From positions 1-32,555 of the forward strand of contig NZ_BMOF01000025.1 in the NCBI RefSeq assembly GCF_014646935.1: a stretch of 32,555 nucleotides of DNA. Direction: 5' to 3'. The notes under the pieces are model-generated. The model was not told the DNA's origin and ran no database searches. It saw only the letters and a program-made list of their open reading frames with translations. A program made the position numbers and the translations under genes. The stretch is from Calditerricola satsumensis (GTDB lineage: Bacteria > Bacillota > Bacilli > Calditerricolales > Calditerricolaceae). Below are positions 25,683 through 32,555 of the stretch, in pieces. Every line of letters begins with the position of its first letter. Positions within the stretch are counted from its first letter, which is position 1.

Positions 25683-26099
25683 TTAAGGTTTGCGAACTAG
25701 GCTTTTGAGTGTGACGGTGTTGCGAGGATCCGACTTGTCCAGGTATGAGGCGGTGACAGTCACTTCATACAAGATGGATGTTCCTATGTTGTCTTTTTGC
25801 TCGAGGTTCAGCGCGACATCGTAGTTGTCTCCGTATTGGTTTTTTATTTCGTTCTTCAGTTTGGTTTGAAGGGTCGACACGTCGTCGTTTCCGGCGTGGA
25901 TTTGATTGCGGAGCTGCTCCATTGCTTCGCGGGCGATCTGCACCGCTTGTGTACGCTGTTTGTTTTCTACCGCCGTGCTGTAGACCTGGGTGAAGGCCGC
26001 GCTGAGGGGGATGATTGCCAGGGCCAGGATCGCCACCGCGGCCAGCAGTTCCACCAAGCTCATACCGCGTTCGCGTAGGTTTGGACCGTGTTGGCGCAC
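25683..26099 (-). CDS. Type IV prepilin-like protein, PilV/GspI-like minor pilin
   Basis: The 138-residue protein has leader MRQHGPNLRERG, then MSLVELLAAVAILALAIIPLSAAFTQVY, a prepilin helix with cleavage after G12 and glutamate at +5 (E17). The GTG at 26099 is chosen because GCGAGGTG lies just upstream and the leader has normal length; GTG 26108 is possible. A charged helix (VENKQRTQAVQIAREAMEQLRNQI) and a small beta-rich end follow. It leads a two-gene unit with the PilW-like gene, divergent from the PilX-like gene across 129 bases. That gap holds TTGACA at 26175-26180 and TAAAAT at 26204-26209, spaced too far apart to be a good promoter. Confidence 0.83.
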   Translation of the reverse strand: MRQHGPNLRERGMSLVELLAAVAILALAIIPLSAAFTQVYSTAVENKQRTQAVQIAREAMEQLRNQIHAGNDDVSTLQTKLKNEIKNQYGDNYDVALNLEQKDNIGTSILYEVTVTASYLDKSDPRNTVTLKSLVRKP

Positions 26100-26228
26100 C
26101 CGCAACACCTCGCTTTCCGGGAAGAGAGAAGAAATGAGGGAGAGAAACGAATGGTTTGCCCTCCGATCGGCGGTTTGACACGCCGCGTCCGTTACTACCA
26201 GTGTAAAATGGACGAAGGGGTTTTGAAA

Positions 26229-27656
26229 ATGCGTCATGCGCATCGTCGGGAAAACGGTTTTGCCCTCATTTTGGTGCTCCTGGTGTTGGCCGTGGCGTCG
26301 GCCCTCGCTGCGCCGCTCCTCGCCCAGACGATCGCCGGTCGCGCTGGCGTTCGCCAGGCGGAAGCCCGTCAGCAGGCCTATGAGCTGGCCGTCAGCGGCC
26401 TGGAGTTGGTGCAGTGGCACTATGCGGAGATGCGGCGAAAGGGGGAGCTCCCCTCCGACCCGCAGGTTGCCATGCAAGCGGTTGTGGAACGGGTTAACGC
26501 GTCGCCGTACAAGGCTCATTTGCCGGGAAACGTGGAACTCCGCCTGGAGTCGGCCAATCCACCGCATGTTGTGATGGTTTCGACCGGCATGGTAGACAGC
26601 GTGCGCCCCGATGGCGGCACGAAACCGGTGACGGCAACGGTGCGGGCCACGTTTCGCCGGATCACGGGGACGACGTTTTTGGGGGGCGTGTATTTCGTCA
26701 CGGAAGTGGATTTGGGTACAGGGCCAAACAGCGGGAAAATTCAGGATGATTCAGGAAATCCTGTGCCTGCACAACAGATCTCGGCGGAGGAATTCCAACA
26801 GCTTCATGGGCAACTGTTGCGTCAGTTTCCGCTGTTGTCTCCAGCTCACCCCTCGGGCAACATCATGAGATCCGGTCGAGTTGTCGTCGAAGGGGTCGTC
26901 GAGGGCGACTTGGTCGTGAATGGGAACGTGGACATCAAAAGCGATGCCATGGTAACAGGCCGCCTTGTGACCACAGGGAATGTGACCGTCTTGCCGCATG
27001 CCCAAAATGTTCGGATCCAAGGCGGAATTGTTGCCGGGCGCGATGTGACCATCGAGTCACACGTACGACAGGTGCAGATCCCGGGGGGCATTCACGCGCA
27101 AGGGAAGATTGAGTTCAAATCTCATGTCCAACACGGGGATTTTGGTTCCCTTGTCTCGAAAGGCGACATCGTGTTGGATGCACATGTAAGTTCGATCAAC
27201 GTGCACGGTTCAATGAGCAGCAACGGGAAAATCGTGCTGGGGTCTCATGTAAAAGACCTTGTCGTTTTCGGTCCCATTCTGGGTGGGAGCCATATCGAGT
27301 TCAACAGCCAGGTGGAAAACGTGGTCGTGCACGGATCGGTCGTCAGCCACGACGGCAACGTGGAGGTTTCCTCCCACGTCCAGAACGTTACTGTCCATGG
27401 CTACCTCGTGGCCGGCCTGAACGGAAGGGTGATGATGGCCGGTCACAGTGGCCGTTTCGTGGTTGCGAACGCGGTGGTCGGTCGTCTCGTGGAATGGGGA
27501 CCACACGTTCAAGCGATCACCGTAGGAGGAATCGCGGGAGACCGAATTACCGTCGGGGTGTTTGGTGTCATTAACGTACACGATTCGCAAAGCCATCCGG
27601 AGGGCGGACCCGGATCCGAAGCCGATCTCGTTCTGGAGTTTTGGGAAGTTCCGTAG
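26229..27656 (+). CDS. PilX-like prepilin with a C-terminal histidine-repeat beta-helix domain
   Basis: The 475-residue protein starts with a prepilin leader (MRHAHRRENG) and helix FALILVLLVLAVASALAAPLL; as in PilX, no glutamate stands at +5. Residues 40-150 resemble the PilX stalk (EARQQAYELAVSGLELVQWHYAEM). From about 215 to 450 the chain becomes a bactofilin-like run of short hydrophobic strands with glycine turns, expected to form a right-handed beta-helix. Residues 257-426 contain about nine repeats of about 21 residues with (S/A/P)-H-V at equivalent places. ATG 26229 follows GAAGGGG. It precedes pilB by 85 bases. A tip-located surface or ligand-binding role is inferred. Confidence 0.8.
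   Translation: MRHAHRRENGFALILVLLVLAVASALAAPLLAQTIAGRAGVRQAEARQQAYELAVSGLELVQWHYAEMRRKGELPSDPQVAMQAVVERVNASPYKAHLPGNVELRLESANPPHVVMVSTGMVDSVRPDGGTKPVTATVRATFRRITGTTFLGGVYFVTEVDLGTGPNSGKIQDDSGNPVPAQQISAEEFQQLHGQLLRQFPLLSPAHPSGNIMRSGRVVVEGVVEGDLVVNGNVDIKSDAMVTGRLVTTGNVTVLPHAQNVRIQGGIVAGRDVTIESHVRQVQIPGGIHAQGKIEFKSHVQHGDFGSLVSKGDIVLDAHVSSINVHGSMSSNGKIVLGSHVKDLVVFGPILGGSHIEFNSQVENVVVHGSVVSHDGNVEVSSHVQNVTVHGYLVAGLNGRVMMAGHSGRFVVANAVVGRLVEWGPHVQAITVGGIAGDRITVGVFGVINVHDSQSHPEGGPGSEADLVLEFWEVP
26976..27524 (+). repeat. About nine protein repeats of about 21 residues with periodic histidine
   Basis: In the PilX-like protein, histidines fall at residues 257, 278, 299, 319, 340, 383, 406 and 426, with glutamine at 361 keeping the phase. 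Each is preceded by S, A, P or G and mostly followed by V. The spacing of 20-23 residues equals one turn of a beta-helix. The DNA copies are diverged, so the repeat is visible in protein and not as DNA identity. Confidence 0.8.
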
Positions 27657-27659
27657 GCC

Positions 27660-27693
27660 ATTGTGCGGTTCGGGTACGGCAACCCCGCGCAAT
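27660..27693 (+). repeat. Hairpin between the PilX-like gene and pilB
   Basis: ATTGTGCG (27660-27667) pairs with CGCGCAAT (27686-27693) with one G-U, and GGGT/ACCC pairs inside. No T-run follows, so it is probably a message-processing or stability element, not a terminator. Confidence 0.5.
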
Positions 27694-27741
27694 AAAGGAG
27701 TCGCCAACGTACATCCCTGCCGATCGGAAAGGAGGCCCCCC

Positions 27742-29394
27742 ATGCGCAAACGGCTGGGCGATCTGCTTGTCGAGGCGGGCATCATCACGCCGGAGCAGCT
27801 GGAAGAGGCGCTGGCGGCGCAGAAGGCGAGCGGCAAGCGGCTCGGCGACGTGCTGATCGAGCTGGGCCTGATCACCGAACAGCAGCTCATTGAGGCGCTG
27901 GAGTTTCAGCTGGGCATTCCCCATGTGCAGCTGCACCGCCAGACCATCGATCCGCAGGTGCTAGAGATGGTACCGGAGCGGGTCGTGCGCCAGTACACCG
28001 TCCTGCCGCTGCGCATCGAAAACCGCAAGCTGATTGTGGCCATGGCCGATCCCCTCGACTACTTTGCCATTGACGAGTTGCAGATGATTACCGGATTTCC
28101 TGTCTCCCCGGTGATCGCCTCCAAAGAGGCGATCAAGACGGCCATTGACCGTTACTACGGGCTGCGGACGCGCGACGCGGCGCTGGACGAGGTGCTGCAG
28201 GCGGCTCCGCGAACGGCCGAAGAGGCTTCGGTGGAGGACAACTCCCCCGTCGCCCGCATGGTGCAGCAGATTCTCACCCATGCCGTTCGCATCGGGGCCA
28301 GCGATGTGCACGTCGAGCCCTTCGACGATCGGGTGCGCCTGCGCCTGCGCGTGGACGGCGTGTTGCGCACGGAACGGGAATACCCGCCGGCGATGCACGC
28401 GGCGATCCTCACGCGCCTCAAGGTGATGGCCGGGCTGAACATCACCGAAAAGCGCCTGCCCCAGGACGGCCGGTTCGAGCTGGCCGTCGAGGGTCGTCCG
28501 ATCGACGTGCGCCTGTCGACGTTGCCCACGGTGCACGGGGAGAAGGCCGTGCTGCGCCTCCTCGACGCATCGCGCCTCGTGACCGATGTGGACAAGCTCG
28601 GCTTTTCCCCCCGCGCGGCGGAACAATTTCGCGAAATGATTCGCGCGCCGCACGGCATGGTGTTGATCACCGGTCCCACGGGGAGCGGGAAGACCACCAC
28701 GCTGTATGCCGCGCTGCGGACGCTCAACCGTGAGGATGTGAACATCGTCACGATCGAGGATCCGGTCGAGTACCAGCTCCCCGGCATTCACCAGGTGCAG
28801 GTCAATCCGCAGATCGGCCTTACGTTTGCCCGCGGGCTGCGGGCCATCCTGCGCCAGGATCCGAACATCATCATGGTGGGGGAGATCCGCGACCGCGAGA
28901 CGGCGGAGATCGCGACGCGCGCGGCGATGACCGGTCATCTCGTTCTCTCCACGCTGCACACCAATGACGCCGTCGGTGCCCTGACGCGCCTGGTGGACAT
29001 GGGCGTCGAACCGTACCTGGTGGCCTCGGCCGTGCGCGGCGTCGTTGCCCAGCGCCTCGTACGCTGCATCTGCCCGCGATGCAAAACGGCGGTGGAGCCG
29101 ACTGCCGAGGAGCGGGAGGTGCTGGCCAGCCACGGGCTCACCGCCGAGCGGCTGTTTCGGGGGCAGGGGTGTGGCGATTGCAACCGCACCGGCTACCGCG
29201 GTCGCACGGCGATTCAAGAGGTGTTCGCCGTCGACCGGGCGGTGCGGGAGATGCTCACAAAGGGGCGTTCCGAAACGGAGATCCTTGCCCATTTGCAGGA
29301 ACAGGGGTTTGTGCCGATGATCCGAGACGGGCTGGAAAAGGCGCGAGCGGGCATCACCACCGTGGCCGAGGTGCTGCAGGTGGCCATGGCGTGA
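27742..29394 (+). CDS. pilB: Type IV pilus assembly ATPase PilB with MshEN domain
   Basis: The 550-residue GspE-family ATPase drives pilus extension. ATG 27742 follows AAAGGAGG. The N-terminus holds two perfect 24-residue MshEN motifs (R4-Q27 and R33-Q56) joined by a five-residue spacer (KASGK), an arrangement known to bind c-di-GMP. The ATPase core has Walker A GPTGSGKTT (311-319), an Asp box near VTIEDPVEY, Walker B region IIMVGEIRDRETAEIA and the His box TGHLVLSTLHTND. A zinc tetracysteine (CPRC ... CGDC) follows, as in PilB and GspE. It heads the pilB-pilT-pilC operon. Confidence 0.97.
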   Translation: MRKRLGDLLVEAGIITPEQLEEALAAQKASGKRLGDVLIELGLITEQQLIEALEFQLGIPHVQLHRQTIDPQVLEMVPERVVRQYTVLPLRIENRKLIVAMADPLDYFAIDELQMITGFPVSPVIASKEAIKTAIDRYYGLRTRDAALDEVLQAAPRTAEEASVEDNSPVARMVQQILTHAVRIGASDVHVEPFDDRVRLRLRVDGVLRTEREYPPAMHAAILTRLKVMAGLNITEKRLPQDGRFELAVEGRPIDVRLSTLPTVHGEKAVLRLLDASRLVTDVDKLGFSPRAAEQFREMIRAPHGMVLITGPTGSGKTTTLYAALRTLNREDVNIVTIEDPVEYQLPGIHQVQVNPQIGLTFARGLRAILRQDPNIIMVGEIRDRETAEIATRAAMTGHLVLSTLHTNDAVGALTRLVDMGVEPYLVASAVRGVVAQRLVRCICPRCKTAVEPTAEEREVLASHGLTAERLFRGQGCGDCNRTGYRGRTAIQEVFAVDRAVREMLTKGRSETEILAHLQEQGFVPMIRDGLEKARAGITTVAEVLQVAMA

Positions 29395-29433
29395 GCGGAG
29401 CCGGCTGCGGGGAACGAAAGGGGGAGGAGGACG

Positions 29434-30486
29434 ATGCGTTCGATTCGCGATCTGTTGATTCTCGCCCACCGCCGCGGGGCGTCCGATCTGCACGTATCGG
29501 TGGGGATCCCCCCGGTGCTGCGTATCACGGGAGAGCTTTGCCCTTTGGACGAGCCGCCGCTCAAGCCGGAGGAAACGGAATCCATGGCCCAGGAGCTGCT
29601 GAACGACGAGCAGGCCCGGCGCTTTGCCGAGCGCGGAGAACTGGATTTTTCCTACGGCATACCCGGTGTGTCCCGTTTCCGGGTGAACGTTTTTCGCCAG
29701 CGGGGATGCGTGGCCATTGCCGCCCGCACCATCCCCCACGGCGTGCCCAGCCTCGACGAGCTGGGGCTTCCCCCCATCGCCCGCGCGCTGGCGGAACGGC
29801 CGCAGGGGCTGTTCCTCGTCACCGGGCCGACCGGCAGCGGCAAATCGACCACCCTCGCGGCGATGGTCGATTACATCAACACCAACTTCCGCCGGCACAT
29901 CGTCACGCTGGAGGACCCGATCGAATACCTGCACGCGCACAAGCGGTCGATCGTCAACCAGCGGGAGGTCGGCCAGGACACCCGGACGTTCCTCGACGGC
30001 CTGCGTGCCGCCCTGCGCCAGGATCCCGACGTCATCCTCATCGGCGAGATGCGCGATCTGGAGACGATCGCCACGGCCCTGCGCGCGGCGGAAACGGGCC
30101 ACCTCGTCCTGGCCACGCTGCACACGGTGGACGCGGCACAGACGGTGGACCGCATCATCGACGTCTTCCCGCCGGCCCAACAGCAGCAGGTGCGCGGCCA
30201 GCTGGCCAACGTGCTCATCGGCGTCTTCGCCCAGCGCCTGCTTCCGCGCGCCGACGGCCGCGGGCGCGTCGCCGCGGTGGAGGTGCTCGTCAACACCCCG
30301 GCGGTGGCCAACCTCATTCGCCAGGGGAAGGTGCACCAGATCCCCTCGGTGATGCAGACCGGCGGCGCCATGGGCATGCAGACGATGGAACAAGCCGTGC
30401 GCCGGCTGCTCGAGCAGCGCGTCATCAACGACGAGGCGGCGCGCCGGGTGCTGGGCACGCACCGGGTTGAGCTGCCCCTGGAATGA
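29434..30486 (+). CDS. pilT: Type IV pilus retraction ATPase PilT
   Basis: The 350-residue ATPase powers pilus retraction and twitching. ATG 29434 follows GGGGGAGGAGG. The N-terminal PAS-like domain contains GASDLHVSVGIPPVLRITGEL. Walker A is GPTGSGKST (131-139), then TLEDPIEYLH, the ILIGEMRDLETIATALRAAETGHLV stretch and LATLHTVDA. The PilT-specific C-terminal motif (NLIRQGKVHQIPSVMQTG) is present, which separates it from PilU and PilB. Length is normal. It lies 39 bases after pilB and 35 before pilC. A dedicated retraction motor means the pilus is dynamic and not only a DNA-uptake pseudopilus. Confidence 0.97.
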   Translation: MRSIRDLLILAHRRGASDLHVSVGIPPVLRITGELCPLDEPPLKPEETESMAQELLNDEQARRFAERGELDFSYGIPGVSRFRVNVFRQRGCVAIAARTIPHGVPSLDELGLPPIARALAERPQGLFLVTGPTGSGKSTTLAAMVDYINTNFRRHIVTLEDPIEYLHAHKRSIVNQREVGQDTRTFLDGLRAALRQDPDVILIGEMRDLETIATALRAAETGHLVLATLHTVDAAQTVDRIIDVFPPAQQQQVRGQLANVLIGVFAQRLLPRADGRGRVAAVEVLVNTPAVANLIRQGKVHQIPSVMQTGGAMGMQTMEQAVRRLLEQRVINDEAARRVLGTHRVELPLE

Positions 30487-30521
30487 TGCACAAAGGGGAA
30501 GCGAACGGGAGGTGAAGGGGC

Positions 30522-31730
30522 GTGCCCGCCTTTCAGTACACGGCCTATGATCGCCGCGGGCAGCGCCGACGCGGCACGGTGGAGGCCCGTGACGCCGGGG
30601 AGGCGGTGCGACGCTTAAAGGAGCAGGGTTTTGTGGTTGGGCGCATTGCGCCGCGCGAAGCCTCCATTTGGACGCGGGAGATTCGCCTCACCCGTCCGCG
30701 CGTGCGGCGGCTGGAGCTCATCATCTTTTGCCGCCAGTTGGCCACACTGCTCCGCGCCGGGATCCCCCTGGCCGATGCCCTCGCCGTGCTGCAGCAACAG
30801 GCGGAAAGCCGCCCCCTGCGCGCCATCCTCGCGCGGGTGCTCGAGGACGTGCGCGGCGGAACGGCCTTTTCCGCGGCGTGCCGCGCCCACGGCCAGGCCT
30901 TCCCCGAGCTGTTCATCAGCATGGTGCGGGCCGGCGAGGCGACCGGGAACCTGGACGAGGTCCTTGAGCAGCTGGCCCTGTTTTATGAAAAGGAGCGGGC
31001 CGCTGTTGAGAAGGTGAAGTCGGCTTTGGTCTATCCGGCCATCGTGCTCGTGACGGCGGTTTTGGTGACGGCCTTCCTGATGTGGAAGGTGGTGCCCCAG
31101 TTTGTCGACACCTACCGCGCCATGGGCCTTGAACTGCCATGGCTGACGCGGCTGCTGATTTCCGTCAGCACTGGCGCCGCTTACCATGTCCATCTCTGGG
31201 CGGGCATCCCCTTGGCCATGGCGGCGGGTGTGGTGTTGGCCTACCGCACCCCGCGCGGCCGGGTGGTCTTCGATCGCCTCCGCCTGCGCCTGCCCATCTA
31301 CGGCCCCCTGGTGAAAAAGAGCACCCTGGCCCGCTTTTGCCGCACCTTCAGCATGCTCTACGCCGCGGCGGTGCCCCTCCTCGAGGCGCTGACGCTGGTT
31401 GGCCGGGTGGTGCAAAACGCGGCGCTGGCGAAGGTGGTGGAAGAGGCCAAAACGGCGATGCAGGAAGGCCGGGCGCTGGCCGATCCGTTCCGGCGCAGCC
31501 GGCTCATCCCGCCCATGGTGGCGCACATGATCGCCGTCGGTGAGGAAACCGGGGCCCTCGACGAGCTGCTGGGCAAGGTGGCCGCCTATTACGAGGACGA
31601 GGTGGCCCAGGCGGCGGAGCGGCTGAAATCGTCCATCGAGCCGCTGTTGATCCTCCTCGTGGCCGCGCTCGTCGGGATGGTCGTGCTGTCGGTGCTCTTG
31701 CCCTCGTTCCAGCTGTACCGGCACCTGTAG
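30522..31730 (+). CDS. pilC: Type IV pilus inner-membrane platform protein PilC
   Basis: The 402-residue protein has the two GspF domains of the platform protein (RQLATLLRAGIPLADALAVL near 68-87 and RTFSMLYAAAVPLLEALTLV near 275-294). Each is followed by membrane helices (about 165-190, 215-240, 370-395). The GTG at 30522 follows GGGAGGTGAAGG. The start PAFQYTAYDRRGQ is typical. PilC couples the PilB and PilT motors to pilin insertion. The gene ends the pilus cluster; no major pilin, prepilin peptidase or PilM-N-O gene follows inside the window. Confidence 0.96.
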   Translation: MPAFQYTAYDRRGQRRRGTVEARDAGEAVRRLKEQGFVVGRIAPREASIWTREIRLTRPRVRRLELIIFCRQLATLLRAGIPLADALAVLQQQAESRPLRAILARVLEDVRGGTAFSAACRAHGQAFPELFISMVRAGEATGNLDEVLEQLALFYEKERAAVEKVKSALVYPAIVLVTAVLVTAFLMWKVVPQFVDTYRAMGLELPWLTRLLISVSTGAAYHVHLWAGIPLAMAAGVVLAYRTPRGRVVFDRLRLRLPIYGPLVKKSTLARFCRTFSMLYAAAVPLLEALTLVGRVVQNAALAKVVEEAKTAMQEGRALADPFRRSRLIPPMVAHMIAVGEETGALDELLGKVAAYYEDEVAQAAERLKSSIEPLLILLVAALVGMVVLSVLLPSFQLYRHL

Positions 31731-31826
31731 GTGTGGACGGGCATCAGGGGGTCCGCGTTTCGCCTGCCCGGGTGATAATCCGGCAGGGCACAACGCACCC
31801 TAACCGATAAACGGAAAAGGAGCGCG

Positions 31827-32555
31827 ATGGACGTGGAACCTCGCTTCTCTACCCCTGCCCCGTCCGAGGTGACCGGGGGCGCCCCCATCCCGCTCGCCTC
31901 TCCCGCCGCGGCGAGCCCAACCGTGGCCGAGGCGATCCTGGACCAGCTGGCCGAGTGGGGCGTGCGGCGCATCTACGGCGTGGTCGGCGACGCCATTTTG
32001 GGGCTGATGGATGCCCTTGCCCGACAAGACTGCATCCAATTTGTCGCCGTGAAGCATGAAGCGGCCGCGGCGCTGATGGCGTCGGCGGAAGCGAAGCTGA
32101 CCGGCGGCCTCGGCGTGTGCGTGGCGACGATGGGGCCGGGATTGGTGAACCTCCTCAACGGGTTGGCCGACGCCGCCCTCGACCGCGTCAGCGTGCTCGC
32201 CATCACCGGCCAGTCCCCGACGGACCAGATCGGCACCGACGTGAAGCAGTTCGTCGACCAGCAGCGCCTTGTCGATCCCCTCGCCGTGTACACGGCAATG
32301 CTGGCGAGTCCCCGGGCCGTCGTCGACGTGCTGGCCACGGCGCTGCAGGAGGCGCGGACAAGGCGCGGCGTGGCCCACCTCACCGTGCCGCGCGATTTGT
32401 TCTTCGCGCAGGCGCCGGCGATGGGGCGGCCTCGGCCGGAGCTCGTGCGTGGGACGCCGGTGGTGTCGCGCGACGGGCTGGAACGGGTCCTCGCCGTTCT
32501 GCGCGCGGCGCGCCGGCCGATGGTGGTGGCGGGCATCGGCGCGCGCGGCGCGGCC
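31827..32555 (+). CDS. ThDP-dependent enzyme, pyruvate-oxidase-like (cut by window end)
   Basis: The frame stays open to the last base, giving 243 residues of a longer protein (the family is about 550-600). ATG 31827 follows AAAAGGAG. After a proline- and alanine-rich tail of about 32 residues comes the ThDP pyrimidine-binding domain: VAEAILDQLAEWGVRRIYGVVGDAI, then the catalytic glutamate in VAVKHEAAAALMASAEAK, then GPGLVNLLNGLADAALDRV. The central FAD/DHAP-like domain begins near residue 210. The pattern fits pyruvate oxidases of the YdaP/PoxB kind better than acetolactate synthases, but the C-terminal half needed to decide is missing. It is not obviously part of the pilus operon. Confidence 0.85.
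   Translation, partial: MDVEPRFSTPAPSEVTGGAPIPLASPAAASPTVAEAILDQLAEWGVRRIYGVVGDAILGLMDALARQDCIQFVAVKHEAAAALMASAEAKLTGGLGVCVATMGPGLVNLLNGLADAALDRVSVLAITGQSPTDQIGTDVKQFVDQQRLVDPLAVYTAMLASPRAVVDVLATALQEARTRRGVAHLTVPRDLFFAQAPAMGRPRPELVRGTPVVSRDGLERVLAVLRAARRPMVVAGIGARGAA

Noticed and set aside
26976-27524. DNA tandem repeat or CRISPR-like array
   Set aside because: The periodicity is at protein level only; the nucleotide copies are too diverged and lie in a continuous reading frame.
31731-31826. Sigma-B promoter before the pyruvate-oxidase-like gene
   Set aside because: GTTT and GGGTGA can be seen but their spacing is too short for the sigma-B consensus, and no good sigma-A pair was found.

Overview
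The window looks like chromosome of a G+C-rich, probably thermophilic, Gram-positive bacterium of the Bacillales type. The evidence is strong AGGAGG-like ribosome sites, frequent GTG/TTG starts, a valine T-box in front of valS, intrinsic terminators with T-runs, and a valS-folC block followed by murC, a GGDEF protein and type IV pilus motor genes. The genus cannot be fixed from the sequence. There is no CRISPR array, tRNA, rRNA, transposase or phage gene.

Region 1 (1-7725) is a formate and molybdenum-cofactor block. A consensus promoter and a long leader containing an intrinsic terminator precede an oxalate/formate-type MFS transporter. A DUF2294 protein, moaA and a YdeP/Fdh-alpha-like molybdopterin oxidoreductase follow. 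Facing them is a two-gene minus-strand operon in which four cofactor functions are fused into two proteins: MobA-MobB and MoaD-MoaE. The transporter may bring in formate, the Moa/Mob proteins make the cofactor, and the oxidoreductase uses it. The MoaD domain lacks the usual Gly-Gly end.

Region 2 (7726-16100) holds smaller units: a class-V PLP aminotransferase, an OPT-family transporter coupled to a PqqD-like protein (with a perfect palindrome at its promoter), a 30-residue membrane peptide translationally coupled to an FtsX-type ABC permease and its ATPase, two small uncertain ORFs, a nitroreductase-like protein and a membrane-anchored metallophosphoesterase.

Region 3 (16018-23100) has an orphan multi-spanning membrane protein behind a frameshifted remnant, then the T-box-controlled valS, folC and murC.

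Region 4 (23230-31730) is a type IV pilus locus: a membrane GAF-GGDEF diguanylate cyclase, two prepilin-like genes on the minus strand, a divergent PilX-like prepilin carrying a large repeat domain, then pilB, pilT and pilC. PilB begins with two perfect tandem MshEN motifs, known in this family to bind c-di-GMP, so the neighbouring cyclase may control the motor. The PilX-like protein has about nine repeats of about 21 residues with a histidine at nearly every equivalent position. This is the most unusual feature of the window. The window ends inside a pyruvate-oxidase-like ThDP enzyme gene.
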